A stretch of DNA of 64,000 nucleotides, taken from NCBI RefSeq assembly GCF_003935895.2, contig NZ_CP054058.1, forward strand, positions 992,001 to 1,056,000, written 5' to 3'. Both the position numbers and the translations under genes were made by a program. Shown one piece after another: positions 1-8,710 of this stretch. Each line of letters opens with the position of its first letter. The first letter of the stretch is position 1. A model generated the notes under the pieces. That model ran no database searches, had not been told where the DNA came from, and saw nothing but the letters and a program-made list of their open reading frames with translations. The DNA comes from Scandinavium goeteborgense (GTDB taxonomy: Bacteria; Pseudomonadota; Gammaproteobacteria; Enterobacterales; Enterobacteriaceae).

Positions 1-1263
1 GAATGTCCGCACTGTGTCGGGAAAATAAAGCCTCAGCAGAAGCGTGAGCTTAACAGTCTCGGCATCTGGCTGCGTGACGGTGAAACCATCACCAAAGAGG
101 GCATTCGCGGTGGCGAGCCACGGCGCTCCCGTATTGCATCATTCTGGATGGAAGGCCCCGCAGCGGCTTACCAGACGCTGACGCAGCTGGTCTACAAACT
201 GCTGACGGCGGAGCAGGACTATGAAACCACCGGCAGTGAGGAAACCCTGAAAGCGGTGATCAACACCGATTGGGGGCAGCCGTATCTGCCGCGTTCAGCA
301 ATGGACCAGCGCCGGGGTGATGAGCTGATGGCGCGCGCCGAAGTGATGGAGAAGCGTTTTGTTCCTCCTGATGTCCGGTTTCTGGTGGCAGCGGTGGATG
401 TCCAGGGCGGCAAAAAGCGTCGTTTTGTGGTGCAGATCGTCGGCTATGGTCAGCACGGTGAGCGCTGGGTGATCGACCGCTACAACATCAAAACCTCTGT
501 GCGTTGCGATGAACACGGCGAAGCGATGCCCGTCGATCCGGGTGGCTACATCGAGGACTGGGATTTACTGGTGACCGATGTGCTCAACAAAGAGTACCGG
601 CTGATGAGCGACCCGACCCGTACCATGCCCGTAATGTGCATGGCCGTGGACAGCGGCGGTGAAGACGGAGTCACGGACAACGCCTACAAATTCTGGCGCC
701 AGTGCAAGCGGGATGGCCTTCGTAAACAGGTCTATCTGTTCAAAGGCGACAGCACGTCGCGCGGGAAAATCATCACCCGCTCTTATCCGGATAACACTAA
801 CCGCTCAGACCGTAAGGCCAGTGCGCGCGGCGATGTGCCGCTGTATTTCCTCCAGACCGACCAGCTCAAAGACCGGGTCCACAATGCACTTCGGCGCGAT
901 ACGCCGGGGCCGAACTTTATTCATTTCCCTGACTGGCTCGGAGAGTGGTTTTACGACGAGCTCACCTACGAGGAACGCGATTCTAATGGTAAGTGGCGCA
1001 AGCCGGGAAAGGGGGCGAACGAAGCCCTGGACCTGATGTGTTACTGCCATGCGCTGGCGCTACTGCGCGGCTATGAACGCATCAAGGACTGGAGCAATCC
1101 GCCAGCGTGGGCAAAACCTCAGTTGTTGAACAAAGCGGTCAATACCAGCGCCGGGCAAGGTGATACGCCAGCGAACAGTGCTGGTGAAGAACAACCTCCG
1201 GCAAGAACACCACGTTCGACGCCACCACCTATCAAGAAGAAAGCCAGAACATTCGGAAGCTGA
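1..1263 (+). CDS. Phage terminase large subunit, GpA type (5' end outside window)
   Basis: This is the C-terminal 420 residues of a DNA-packaging terminase large subunit; the reading frame is already open at base 1, so the ATPase half lies upstream of the window. The visible part begins with a Cys-Pro-His-Cys zinc-knuckle-like motif and continues into a nuclease-like domain, where MAVDSGG (about residues 214-220 of the visible part) is a likely acidic metal-binding site. The last 50 residues are Pro/Thr/Lys-rich and look disordered. The lambda GpA family cuts concatemeric phage DNA and pumps it into proheads. The gpW-like and portal genes follow within a few bases, which fits a lambda-type head operon. 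The family call is confident; the exact subfamily is not. Confidence 0.88.
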   Translation, partial: ECPHCVGKIKPQQKRELNSLGIWLRDGETITKEGIRGGEPRRSRIASFWMEGPAAAYQTLTQLVYKLLTAEQDYETTGSEETLKAVINTDWGQPYLPRSAMDQRRGDELMARAEVMEKRFVPPDVRFLVAAVDVQGGKKRRFVVQIVGYGQHGERWVIDRYNIKTSVRCDEHGEAMPVDPGGYIEDWDLLVTDVLNKEYRLMSDPTRTMPVMCMAVDSGGEDGVTDNAYKFWRQCKRDGLRKQVYLFKGDSTSRGKIITRSYPDNTNRSDRKASARGDVPLYFLQTDQLKDRVHNALRRDTPGPNFIHFPDWLGEWFYDELTYEERDSNGKWRKPGKGANEALDLMCYCHALALLRGYERIKDWSNPPAWAKPQLLNKAVNTSAGQGDTPANSAGEEQPPARTPRSTPPPIKKKARTFGS

Positions 1264-1264
1264 C

Positions 1265-1483
1265 ATGCGTATCACTGAAATAAAACTCATGCGGGACAGG
1301 GCGGAGAAAGCCTACATCGATGCGCTCGGGGCCAAAAGCCTGAGCATGAATGGGCGCAACCTGACCCGGCAAGATCTCAGCGAACTGAAAAAGGCGTTCG
1401 ATTACTGGGACCGCCGGTACCGTAATGCCCGGTCGAAAGGCAAGGGTAAACCCTTCTCACTGGTCAATTTCACGGGGTATTAA
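1265..1483 (+). CDS. gpW-like head-tail joining protein
   Basis: A 72-residue basic protein sits between the terminase and portal genes, the position of lambda gene W. Lambda gpW is 68 residues and plugs the portal after packaging so that tails can attach. The sequence is helical and charged, ending in a Gly/Lys-rich stretch (SKGKGKPF). I chose the ATG one base after the terminase stop because upstream in-frame codons lie inside the terminase gene. The stop overlaps the portal start (TAATG), indicating translational coupling. The call rests on size, position and composition. Confidence 0.7.
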   Translation: MRITEIKLMRDRAEKAYIDALGAKSLSMNGRNLTRQDLSELKKAFDYWDRRYRNARSKGKGKPFSLVNFTGY

Positions 1484-3015
1484 TGGGACTCTATACAAAA
1501 TTTCTGGGTGTGATTGCACCACAGCGTGCGCTCCGGAGGATGGCTGCTCAGGACCAGATTAAGGCTTATGAAGCGGCCCGGCCTTCACGAACGCACGCAG
1601 CCAAAAAGGAAAGACACAGCGCCAACACCGCTGTATTTGCTGCAGGTGCGTCACTGCGTGAGCAGGCGCGATGGCTGGATGAAAATCATGACCTGGCCTC
1701 GGGCATGCTCGATAAACTGGAAGAACGGGTGGTCGGTGCGCGCGGGATCCAGATTGAACCACACCCGCTGAACCTGCAGGGTGAGGTTCACGAAGCCTTC
1801 GCCGCCCGGTTGTCATTAGCGTGGGAACAATGGGCACAGTCGCCGGAAGTTACCGGGATGTTCAGCCTGGCGGAAGCACAGCGCCTGATGCTGCGCAGTG
1901 CACTCCGCGATGGTGAAGTGTTCACACAGCTGGTGCGCGGCCCCGTGAAGGGCATTGAGTACTCCACACCGGTGCAATTCGCCTTTGAAATGCTGGAAGC
2001 CGACTTTGTGCCGATGAACCTGTCAGGTGATAACAATGGGCAGATGACCATACAGGGCATCAACATCAATGCCTGGGGCCGTCCTCAGTCATACAACATT
2101 TATCTGGTGCACCCGCAGAGTGGTCTTGGTGGCTCCCGAACCAAGGTCATTGGCAAAGAAAGCATGCTCCATCTGGCGATGCGTAAGCGTCTGCACCAGC
2201 TGCGTGGCGTAACAATCTTCGCCAATGTCATCCAGCGCCTGGGCGATTTGAAGGATTACGAAGACAGCGAGCGCGTGGCCGCACGCATCGCGGCGATGCT
2301 GGGTTTCTGGATCAAACGTGGCGACAGCTCGGTTTTCGAAGAGGGCGGCGACTGGGAAAGCCCGGAGAACAAGTACCGTAACTTTGATATGTCGGCGGGC
2401 ATGATTTACGACGATCTGGCTCCCGGCGAAGAGCTGGAGATGCTGGAGTCTAACCGGCCCAACTCCAACATGGCGGAGTTCCGTAACGGGCAGTTACGCG
2501 CCGCCGCCGCTGGCACACGCACCGGCTATTCCTCAATCTCACGTGACTACAACGGAACGTATTCCTCACAGCGTCAGGAGCTGGTGGAAAGTTTCGAAGG
2601 CTATGCCGTGTTGCAGGACTGGTTTGTCTCCCGGACCGTCCGGCCTATGTACCGCGAATGGCTGCGCATGTACCTGCTCAGCGGCATCAAAATCCCCTCA
2701 GATCTGGACCTTTCCACGCTCTACAACGCGACCTACATGGCACCGGTCATGCCGTGGATCGATCCGGTGAAAGAGGGCGAAGCCTGGAAAACACAGATTC
2801 GTGGCGGGGCGGCAACGGAAGCGGAATGGGTAAGGGCGCGCGGTGGCAGCCCACGAAATACCAAACTGCAGCGCCAGCGCGAAGTGAAATTCAACCAACA
2901 GCACGGGCTGGTATTTGATACCGATCCGGCAAACGACAAAGGAACGACAACCAATGAGCAAACAGCAGGTGCTGGTGGGACTCACGGCCAGCGGTCAGGT
3001 AAAGGCGATGGATAA
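1483..3015 (+). CDS. Phage portal protein (lambda gpB family)
   Basis: A 510-residue protein of the lambda-type portal family, the dodecameric ring at one capsid vertex through which DNA enters and leaves. The N-terminal 50 residues are basic; the central part carries family-typical stretches such as SMLHLAMRKRLHQLRG and the SSISRDYNGTYSSQRQEL segment (around residues 350-365). The Gly/Thr-rich C-terminus looks flexible. The 3' end overlaps the protease-capsid gene by 62 bases in another frame. Size (lambda gpB is 533 residues) and context agree. Confidence 0.93.
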   Translation: MGLYTKFLGVIAPQRALRRMAAQDQIKAYEAARPSRTHAAKKERHSANTAVFAAGASLREQARWLDENHDLASGMLDKLEERVVGARGIQIEPHPLNLQGEVHEAFAARLSLAWEQWAQSPEVTGMFSLAEAQRLMLRSALRDGEVFTQLVRGPVKGIEYSTPVQFAFEMLEADFVPMNLSGDNNGQMTIQGININAWGRPQSYNIYLVHPQSGLGGSRTKVIGKESMLHLAMRKRLHQLRGVTIFANVIQRLGDLKDYEDSERVAARIAAMLGFWIKRGDSSVFEEGGDWESPENKYRNFDMSAGMIYDDLAPGEELEMLESNRPNSNMAEFRNGQLRAAAAGTRTGYSSISRDYNGTYSSQRQELVESFEGYAVLQDWFVSRTVRPMYREWLRMYLLSGIKIPSDLDLSTLYNATYMAPVMPWIDPVKEGEAWKTQIRGGAATEAEWVRARGGSPRNTKLQRQREVKFNQQHGLVFDTDPANDKGTTTNEQTAGAGGTHGQRSGKGDG

Positions 3016-5011
3016 TCGCTGGTATGAGATTCAGGCGGCTGCCAACGATAACCCCGGAGAAATCCATCTTTACGATCAGATAGGCGGCTGGGGAATTTCA
3101 GCCAGTCGATTTTTACGTGAGGTCAGCGAAGCTGGCCTTTTTAATGCCTCGCAGGTGGAGATCCGTATCCATTCACCCGGCGGCAGCGTGCTGGACGGGT
3201 TTGCTATCTACAACACGCTCAAGCGTCTGACCGGGACCGTCAATATTCACATTGATGGCCTGGCGGCATCCATGGCCTCGGTGATTGCCATGTTGCCGGG
3301 GGCCACGGTCCATATTCCCTCCAACGCATTCATGATGATTCACAACCCGTATGGCGGGCTGGTGGGTGACGCCAGTGATCTGCGTGATTACGCCGATCTA
3401 CTCGATAAAAACTCTGCGGTGATGATTGATGCCTACACGCAGAAAACCGGGTTGTCCCGCGAGGACGTCGAATCCCTGATGAGTAATGAAACCTGGATGA
3501 CCGGCGCGGAAGCGGTGGAAAAAGGTTTTGCTGATGTGCTGCTGCCTGAAATGCAGATGGCGGCATGTATTAACGACAATGTAACGAAGGAGTTTTCTAA
3601 AATGCCAAAGGCAGCCCAGCAGCTTTTTGCCCCACACGCCAACGCAAACCAGCCGCAAGTACCGCAGCCAGTGGCGACCCATCAGGCACCTGAGCAGCCT
3701 GCTCAACCCGCTGTTGATGTGACGGCGCTGGCCGTACAGATGGAGCAGATTCGCCTGAAGAATGAAACCGAACGCCGCGCTGCAGTGTCTGGCGTATTTA
3801 CCGCATTCGCGAACCATCCCGGCGTGACTGAATTGCAGGCATCCTGTCTGACCGATCAGTTCTGCGATGCTGCCAATGCGCAGCAAAAACTACTGGCGAA
3901 GCTGGCGGACGGAACCACGCCGGGCGCGAATGGTTTCGTTCATGTTCACGCGGGCAACGGCAACATCATCGGTGATTCCGTGCGTAACGTGGTGATGGTG
4001 CGTGCCGGTTTCGGTGAACGCCAGACCGATAACCAGTTTAATGGTATGAGTCTGATGGAGCTGGCGCGCGCCTCTCTGACCGGTCGCAGTATCGGCGTGT
4101 CTGGGATGGATCGTATGGGCATTGTGGGCATGGCCTTCACCCACAGCAGCAGCGACTTTGCCCATATTCTGATGGATGCGGCCAGCAAGTCAGCGCTGCT
4201 CGGTTGGGATGAAGCGGAAGAAACCTTCGATAAGTGGACCCGTTCGGGTGAACTGCCAGATTTTAAACCGGGCAACCGTGTCGGTCTGGAAGCATTTCCG
4301 AGTCTGCGCCAGGTGCGACCAGGGGCTGAGTACAAATACGCCACGCTGAACGATTCTGGCGCGGTTATTCGTCTGGCCACCTATGGCGAGCTGTTCAGCA
4401 TTGACCGCCAGGCCATAATCAATGATGACATGTCCTTCATTACCCGAATTCCGTCCTCGATGGGGCGCGCGGCAAAAGCGACCGTAGGTGACCTGGTCTA
4501 CGCGACCCTGACGGAGAACGCGGACTTTAACGGCGAGCCGTTGTTCAGCGAAGATCGCAACAACTACATCTCCGGCGAAATGAATATTGATAACCTGGCA
4601 TCTGCCCGCTCGATGATGAAGCGCCAGAAATCCGGCGACCGTACGCTGAATATTTCCCCGGCGTACCTGCTGGTGCCAACCCTGCAGGAAGCCTATGCCG
4701 ATCAGATTATTCATTCGACCTCGGTGCCGGGCGAAGCTTACAACTCTGGCATTAAAAACCCGGTCCTTAACATGGCGGAAATCATTGCCGAACCTCGCCT
4801 TGATGAGGCCGATGAACATTCCTGGTACCTGGCAGCGCGCAAAGGCGCGGACACCATCGAGGTGGCGTATCTGGACGGCAATGCGGCACCAACCGTTGAA
4901 AGCACCTCCGGCTTTACCGTCGATGGCGTAACCATGAAGGTGCGCATCGATGCCGGTGTGGCACCGATGGATTATCGCGGCATGCTCAAAGCAACCGGCG
5001 CAGCATCCTGA
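2954..5011 (+). CDS. ClpP-like prohead protease fused to major capsid protein
   Basis: A 685-residue fusion. Residues 1 to about 205 are a ClpP-fold serine protease: SPGGSVLDG at 74-82, catalytic Ser106 in GLAASMAS, His130 in MMIHNP, and a likely Asp near 151. Residues about 215-330 are Pro/Gln/Ala-rich and helical, like a scaffold. Residues about 330-685 resemble Mu-type major capsid proteins. The protease would process the scaffold and capsid during prohead maturation. I chose the ATG with an AAAGGA ribosome site about 10 bases upstream; an earlier in-frame ATG 39 bases upstream has no better site. An internal ribosome site may also yield a protease-free product (see separate entry). Confidence 0.88.
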   Translation: MSKQQVLVGLTASGQVKAMDNRWYEIQAAANDNPGEIHLYDQIGGWGISASRFLREVSEAGLFNASQVEIRIHSPGGSVLDGFAIYNTLKRLTGTVNIHIDGLAASMASVIAMLPGATVHIPSNAFMMIHNPYGGLVGDASDLRDYADLLDKNSAVMIDAYTQKTGLSREDVESLMSNETWMTGAEAVEKGFADVLLPEMQMAACINDNVTKEFSKMPKAAQQLFAPHANANQPQVPQPVATHQAPEQPAQPAVDVTALAVQMEQIRLKNETERRAAVSGVFTAFANHPGVTELQASCLTDQFCDAANAQQKLLAKLADGTTPGANGFVHVHAGNGNIIGDSVRNVVMVRAGFGERQTDNQFNGMSLMELARASLTGRSIGVSGMDRMGIVGMAFTHSSSDFAHILMDAASKSALLGWDEAEETFDKWTRSGELPDFKPGNRVGLEAFPSLRQVRPGAEYKYATLNDSGAVIRLATYGELFSIDRQAIINDDMSFITRIPSSMGRAAKATVGDLVYATLTENADFNGEPLFSEDRNNYISGEMNIDNLASARSMMKRQKSGDRTLNISPAYLLVPTLQEAYADQIIHSTSVPGEAYNSGIKNPVLNMAEIIAEPRLDEADEHSWYLAARKGADTIEVAYLDGNAAPTVESTSGFTVDGVTMKVRIDAGVAPMDYRGMLKATGAAS
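3587..3604 (+). promoter_or_regulatory. Internal in-frame ribosome binding site and start (scaffold-capsid product)
   Basis: A strong AAGGAG lies nine bases before an ATG at 3602 that is in frame with the protease-capsid fusion (codon 217, exactly at the end of the protease domain). Translation from here would give a 469-residue scaffold plus capsid protein without the protease. Lambda uses the same device, with Nu3 starting inside gene C. That this site is used is an inference. Confidence 0.55.
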
Positions 5012-5031
5012 TCCCTTTCCCCTGAGAACCC

Positions 5032-5058
5032 AGGCACCTCATTGCAGGTGCCTTTTTT
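5032..5058 (+). terminator. Rho-independent terminator after capsid gene
   Basis: AGGCACCT and AGGTGCCT pair around a six-base loop and are followed by a run of T. It lies between the capsid gene and the next head gene, so it may tune down the downstream genes relative to capsid or act with antitermination. Confidence 0.75.
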
Positions 5059-5075
5059 TACTAAGAGAGAACGTA

Positions 5076-5405
5076 ATGGCTAAAAATTATATTGAAGACG
5101 GTGAAACGATGGACTGGACCAACAGTACCGGCGCGGATGTGGCATCCGGAGACCCCGTGTCTGTTGGGGCGATGCTGGGTGTCGCGCATGCGGATATCGC
5201 TGACGGTGAAGACGGCGTGCTGCATATGACCGGCGTAATTGCGCTGGCGAAGGATGAAGCCGAATCCTGGTCTGCCGGTGAAAAGCTGTATTTCGATGTG
5301 GAAAGCGGCAACGTAAGCGTCACAGAAAGTGATGTGGTGGCCGGTACCGCCTGGGCGGATGCCGAAACGGGCGACATCGACGCGCCGGTGCGCCTGGGTT
5401 ACTGA
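5076..5405 (+). CDS. DUF2190-like capsid cement/decoration protein
   Basis: A 109-residue acidic protein (MAKNYIEDGETMDW start) of the DUF2190 type found just after capsid genes in tailed phages and thought to be a capsid cement protein. It is rich in Ala, Asp, Gly and Val and predicted to be mostly beta. The start is the ATG after an AGAGAGAAC ribosome site; longer in-frame readings run back through the terminator. The stop overlaps the next start (TGATG). Confidence 0.75.
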   Translation: MAKNYIEDGETMDWTNSTGADVASGDPVSVGAMLGVAHADIADGEDGVLHMTGVIALAKDEAESWSAGEKLYFDVESGNVSVTESDVVAGTAWADAETGDIDAPVRLGY

Positions 5406-5761
5406 TGAGCGACTTCAACGCGCTGATGGCAGCGGCGGATGATGTTCTGATCACCACCTTTAATGTCGACGGCTGCGTTGAGTTGTGGCCGGGTGAAGCC
5501 CGTTCGCAGACGATAAAAGGGGTGTTTGACACCCCCTTTTTACTGACAGGCATGCCTGACGGTGGGCAGATGCAAGGCAGTGACCCGTCTTTCACCGCTC
5601 ACGACCGGGATATCGTCGGCCTCCAGAAAAAGGACCCGGTGCTAATCATCAAGACGATGTGGTACGTGAAATCGCTGCAGCCGGATGGCTCCGGCGTAAC
5701 CCAGGTGTTTTTGTCGAAATACCAGAAGTCGGGACTCGATACGCCAGGAGCACGGTTATGA
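5405..5761 (+). CDS. Phage head-tail attachment protein (gpFII-like)
   Basis: A 118-residue protein with the composition and position of the lambda gpFII/Phage_attach family, which completes the head so that the tail can dock. It lies directly after the cement protein and overlaps the next gene by four bases (ATGA). The assignment rests on gene order and general similarity, so an alternative head-completion role is possible. Confidence 0.6.
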   Translation: MSDFNALMAAADDVLITTFNVDGCVELWPGEARSQTIKGVFDTPFLLTGMPDGGQMQGSDPSFTAHDRDIVGLQKKDPVLIIKTMWYVKSLQPDGSGVTQVFLSKYQKSGLDTPGARL

Positions 5762-6396
5762 GTGGATTCTACATTGATACAGAGGCCTTACGCCTGGTGA
5801 AGGCCGCTCTTGGGGCGACTGAATCACAGATGGTTGCTGCGTTCTACCGGGCCCTGAAAGAAACGGCAAATCAGTTGTACAAAGAATCCGTTGCCATGAT
5901 GTTTAGCGAAACCGGGGCTAAAAATAAGAAACTGGTGCAGCGCCGCGTACGGCGGTTTACGAAAAAAGTTTCAGGTAATCAGCCGGGTTCGGGAAAAATC
6001 TGGTTCGGTCTGAGCGATATGCCGGTGAGTTCCCTCAAAGGCCGGATCAAAAGTCCGCGTGTACCACTGGAACGACAGCGCGACTCAAAAGGGCGGTTCT
6101 TACCGTATCGTGGATCCCGTGGGGCGACGTTTATCCCAAGGTCACCCAATATCAAGCCTGAATCATTTATCAATTCGTTTGCGGCCACACTGCGTAATAC
6201 GCGGTCAATTTGGATCCGTACTGAAAAGGGGCATGTCACAGAGGCCAGAGTGCCCGTGAATACACCAGTACTTTCAGCCATAGACAGTGACCTTTTTGCT
6301 CACGCAGGCGATACGCTCATGGAGCGCTTCACGAAGGATCTTCGTGGACGCGTGGCGGGTAATGTCCATCTGAATGGTAAAGGGAAGAAAATATGA
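5758..6396 (+). CDS. Minor tail/tail completion protein (gpZ-like)
   Basis: A 212-residue strongly basic protein with many Lys/Arg stretches (RRVRRFTKKVS, RQRDSKGRF). By position between the attachment protein and the tail genes it corresponds to lambda gpZ (192 residues), which completes the tail end that joins the head. The ATG chosen overlaps the previous stop (ATGA); the in-frame extension upstream lies within the previous gene. Confidence 0.55.
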   Translation: MSGFYIDTEALRLVKAALGATESQMVAAFYRALKETANQLYKESVAMMFSETGAKNKKLVQRRVRRFTKKVSGNQPGSGKIWFGLSDMPVSSLKGRIKSPRVPLERQRDSKGRFLPYRGSRGATFIPRSPNIKPESFINSFAATLRNTRSIWIRTEKGHVTEARVPVNTPVLSAIDSDLFAHAGDTLMERFTKDLRGRVAGNVHLNGKGKKI

Positions 6397-6959
6397 ACGG
6401 CGTTGAATGGCTGGATGATTATCAGGATGCCGTCGTGGCGGAACTGGCGAAAATCCCCTGGGCTGTCACGACCGGGGTTTATCCCGATATTGGTAGCGAC
6501 TTCCCGACGCCCGCAGTCTTTTTTGACGTAGCCCGCTGGGAGCGTGCAGAGCGTGAAATCGGCGGCAATGTCACGCTGGCGCTGACCTGTCATTTCTATA
6601 TTCTGCGCCATTTTGTGGCCGCCGAGGGCGAGGATGAAACGTTGCGGGGCAGCACGGAGACACGCGTTCGTAACGCCGCGCTCAAAATGTCTGACTGGAT
6701 AGAAGGGCGGCAGTTTGGCACCGGCACAGCACCGGCGGCAATGGAATCGGCCGAGCCCATGACTTGGGAAAATTCAGAAGGCGGGGCAGACCATGCCATC
6801 TGGAGTGTTTCCTTTACGCAGCTGCTGGCCGTCGGGCGTGACCCGTTTGAAGAGCCGGATATGCCGGTGTTCAAAGAGTTCTGGCTGGGTGTGTTCCCGG
6901 ATGTGGGCACTGGCCATAAAGATGACTACACCCTGCTGGCAAAATCGGGGGAGGACTGA
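6393..6959 (+). CDS. Conserved phage tail protein, function uncertain
   Basis: A 188-residue acidic protein (MNGVEWLDDYQ start) translationally coupled on both sides (ATGA before, TGATGG after). It lies between the tail completion protein and the first tail-tube gene, so it is likely a head-tail connector or tail terminator of the gpU-lambda type. No catalytic motif, membrane segment or signal peptide is visible. Tryptophans are frequent (PWAVTT, TWENSE, FWLGVF), as in structural phage proteins. Confidence 0.5.
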   Translation: MNGVEWLDDYQDAVVAELAKIPWAVTTGVYPDIGSDFPTPAVFFDVARWERAEREIGGNVTLALTCHFYILRHFVAAEGEDETLRGSTETRVRNAALKMSDWIEGRQFGTGTAPAAMESAEPMTWENSEGGADHAIWSVSFTQLLAVGRDPFEEPDMPVFKEFWLGVFPDVGTGHKDDYTLLAKSGED

Positions 6960-7465
6960 TGGCGGTTTATCGCGGCTGCTCGTTGTTCCTGAACAGCGTC
7001 CGGCTCTCTGACAGCGTGGCCTACACCCCGCCGGAAATCAGTGTTGACGTGGCCCGGTATAAAGCCGGTGCGATGCCGGTGTCAGTCGGGGTGCCGCGCT
7101 GTATCAAACCCATGACCGCGCACTATAAAATCGCAGGTATGGACCCGACCGCGTTTCTGTTTCTGGGGCTCACTGCGGGCGCGCGGGCGCGTCTGACCGT
7201 GCGGCGGGTCTACCGGGTGGGTGAAACCGTGGTGTTCCTCCATGACGAGCTCGAAGGCTTTATTGATTCGATCCGCACAGACGAGCACGGCAGCGACAGC
7301 AAGCTGAACGTCGGGCAGGAAATGTCGATGACGGTGAATTACTACCGTGTATCGGTGGATGGCGTTCAGTCGTTGCTAGAAATCAACGCCGCGCTGGGAA
7401 CGACCAAAATCATGGGCGTGGATCCGCAGCGTATTTCGGGCGCTATTTCGGGAATACTGACATGA
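6959..7465 (+). CDS. P2 FII-like tail tube protein, first copy
   Basis: A 168-residue tail-tube-family protein. It is clearly paralogous to the protein at 15134-15643: both share TPPxI, PM, a DPxxxLxLFG-like segment, VRRxYR, DExEGxI, a GxDSK turn, MxxxxxYYxxxVDG and a final EI, in the same order and spacing. The family forms stacked hexameric rings inside contractile tails. It is followed, with a four-base overlap, by a P2 gpU-like gene. Having two tube genes in one tail operon is unusual; this one may make a specialised ring such as a tube initiator or terminator. Confidence 0.75.
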   Translation: MAVYRGCSLFLNSVRLSDSVAYTPPEISVDVARYKAGAMPVSVGVPRCIKPMTAHYKIAGMDPTAFLFLGLTAGARARLTVRRVYRVGETVVFLHDELEGFIDSIRTDEHGSDSKLNVGQEMSMTVNYYRVSVDGVQSLLEINAALGTTKIMGVDPQRISGAISGILT

Positions 7466-8079
7466 TTATTGACCCGCTCGCGATCCTCGAGTCGCAATAC
7501 AACCAGCAATTCGAAACCCTCAACACCCCGCTGCCGCCACTGCTGATGTGGGGCGATTTTATCTTCCAGCTCTCCACGCTGGCCTACAACAAACTGACCA
7601 TCAGCGACGCCTGGACCTGGGCCGCCCAGGGCCGCATCGGTCGCCAGGACCGGTTGCAGTACACCGGCAAGAAAGCCCCGACGATGCGCTTTGACTGCGA
7701 ACTGTATGCGGACTTTGTGGACATGACCGGGCTTTCTGATGTGCTGGCGTCGACCGGTAGCTGGCAGACCGGACAAAGCGATCCGGTCGAATGGCTGCGT
7801 CGCCAGGCCAACAGCAAAACGCCCATGATGCTGGTCACCGGCTCCGGTCTGGTGATGGGGTTCTGGGTCATGACGCAGCTGGAGCAGGCCGTCGATGAGT
7901 TTCGCGGCGCCGGTGAGTTCCGCCACCAGAACGTCACCTTATCACTGCAGTACTTTGGTAAGAGCCTGAGCGGGGTGGACGATGATGCACCGGCTGAGGT
8001 GCCCGCCCCGACGGCGGCGACGTCAGACCAGGCCGTCAGCGAAATGAATGCCTTTTTAAGTGAGCACGATAATGGCTGA
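7462..8079 (+). CDS. P2 gpU-like tail protein
   Basis: A 205-residue protein whose middle and C-terminal parts match the P2 GpU family pattern: W...GRIGR.D..Q, a central hydrophobic beta segment, then PMMLVTGSGLVMGFWVM and QLEQAVDEFRGAGEFR. P2 gpU is 159 residues, so this protein is longer at both ends. In P2, U lies between T/X and D; here it has moved in front of V. It overlaps the preceding tube gene by four bases and the next gene by eight. Confidence 0.75.
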   Translation: MIIDPLAILESQYNQQFETLNTPLPPLLMWGDFIFQLSTLAYNKLTISDAWTWAAQGRIGRQDRLQYTGKKAPTMRFDCELYADFVDMTGLSDVLASTGSWQTGQSDPVEWLRRQANSKTPMMLVTGSGLVMGFWVMTQLEQAVDEFRGAGEFRHQNVTLSLQYFGKSLSGVDDDAPAEVPAPTAATSDQAVSEMNAFLSEHDNG

Positions 8080-8686
8080 TTTTACTCTGGCGAACGTTTA
8101 CCAGCGCCTGATGAAAATCTTGCGCTACGGCAATGTTCACAGCGTGCAGGCGGACCCGCCGCGTTGCCGGGTGACGTTTGGCACAGACCCGGTATCCGGC
8201 AGTGAACACGTCAGCGACTGGCTGAACTGGTCCGCACGTTCTGATTCGGAAGTGAATGACTGGAGCATGCCCGCGGTCGGGGCGGCGGTGATGGTCCTGA
8301 GTCCTGGCGGGGAGACGGACGGTGGTCTGGTCTTTCCGGCGGGCTTTTCCAACGACCGGCCGCCACCGGCAACGGTGCCCGGTCAGCACGTCACCCAATA
8401 CAGCGACGGCGCCACGGTGATGTACGACACCCAGGCGCACGCCATGGCTGTCACGCTGCCGGACGGCGGGAAAGTGACGGTGACGGCTACGGGTGGACTC
8501 AGGCTCGTGGGCGACACTGAAATTGACGGCAATCTGGATGTCACCGGTGATGTCAAAGACAAGACCGGCTCAATGCAGGCGATGCGGGATACTCACAATC
8601 TCCATGAGCATAACGAGAACGGGGATGGGGGCGGCACGACCAGTCCACCTAACCAAAAAATGCAGTCCGAAGAGCCCGACCAGTGA
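8072..8686 (+). CDS. Baseplate spike protein gpV
   Basis: A 204-residue member of the P2 gpV family, the trimeric needle at the tip of the contractile tail that pierces the outer membrane. The N-terminal part is an OB-fold-like domain; the central DGATVMYD and TEIDGNLDVTGDV segments are typical of the beta-helix spike. Near the C-terminus a His-Glu-His motif (HNLHEHNENG) matches the HxH iron-binding apex known from P2 gpV. The stop codon lies inside the loop of a terminator hairpin. Confidence 0.9.
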   Translation: MADFTLANVYQRLMKILRYGNVHSVQADPPRCRVTFGTDPVSGSEHVSDWLNWSARSDSEVNDWSMPAVGAAVMVLSPGGETDGGLVFPAGFSNDRPPPATVPGQHVTQYSDGATVMYDTQAHAMAVTLPDGGKVTVTATGGLRLVGDTEIDGNLDVTGDVKDKTGSMQAMRDTHNLHEHNENGDGGGTTSPPNQKMQSEEPDQ

Positions 8687-8699
8687 GTCGGTTTTTTTT
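8676..8699 (+). terminator. Terminator overlapping the gpV stop codon
   Basis: CCGAC and GTCGG form a five-base stem around CAGTGA, followed by eight T. The loop contains the gpV stop codon, so ribosomes finishing gpV would cover the hairpin and promote read-through into the baseplate genes. Confidence 0.6.
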
Positions 8700-8710
8700 A
8701 TGGGGGAACC

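Noticed and set aside
3398-4819. Minus-strand frames of 140 to 210 codons within the capsid gene
   Set aside because: They lie antisense to a well-supported capsid gene and have no motifs or ribosome sites.
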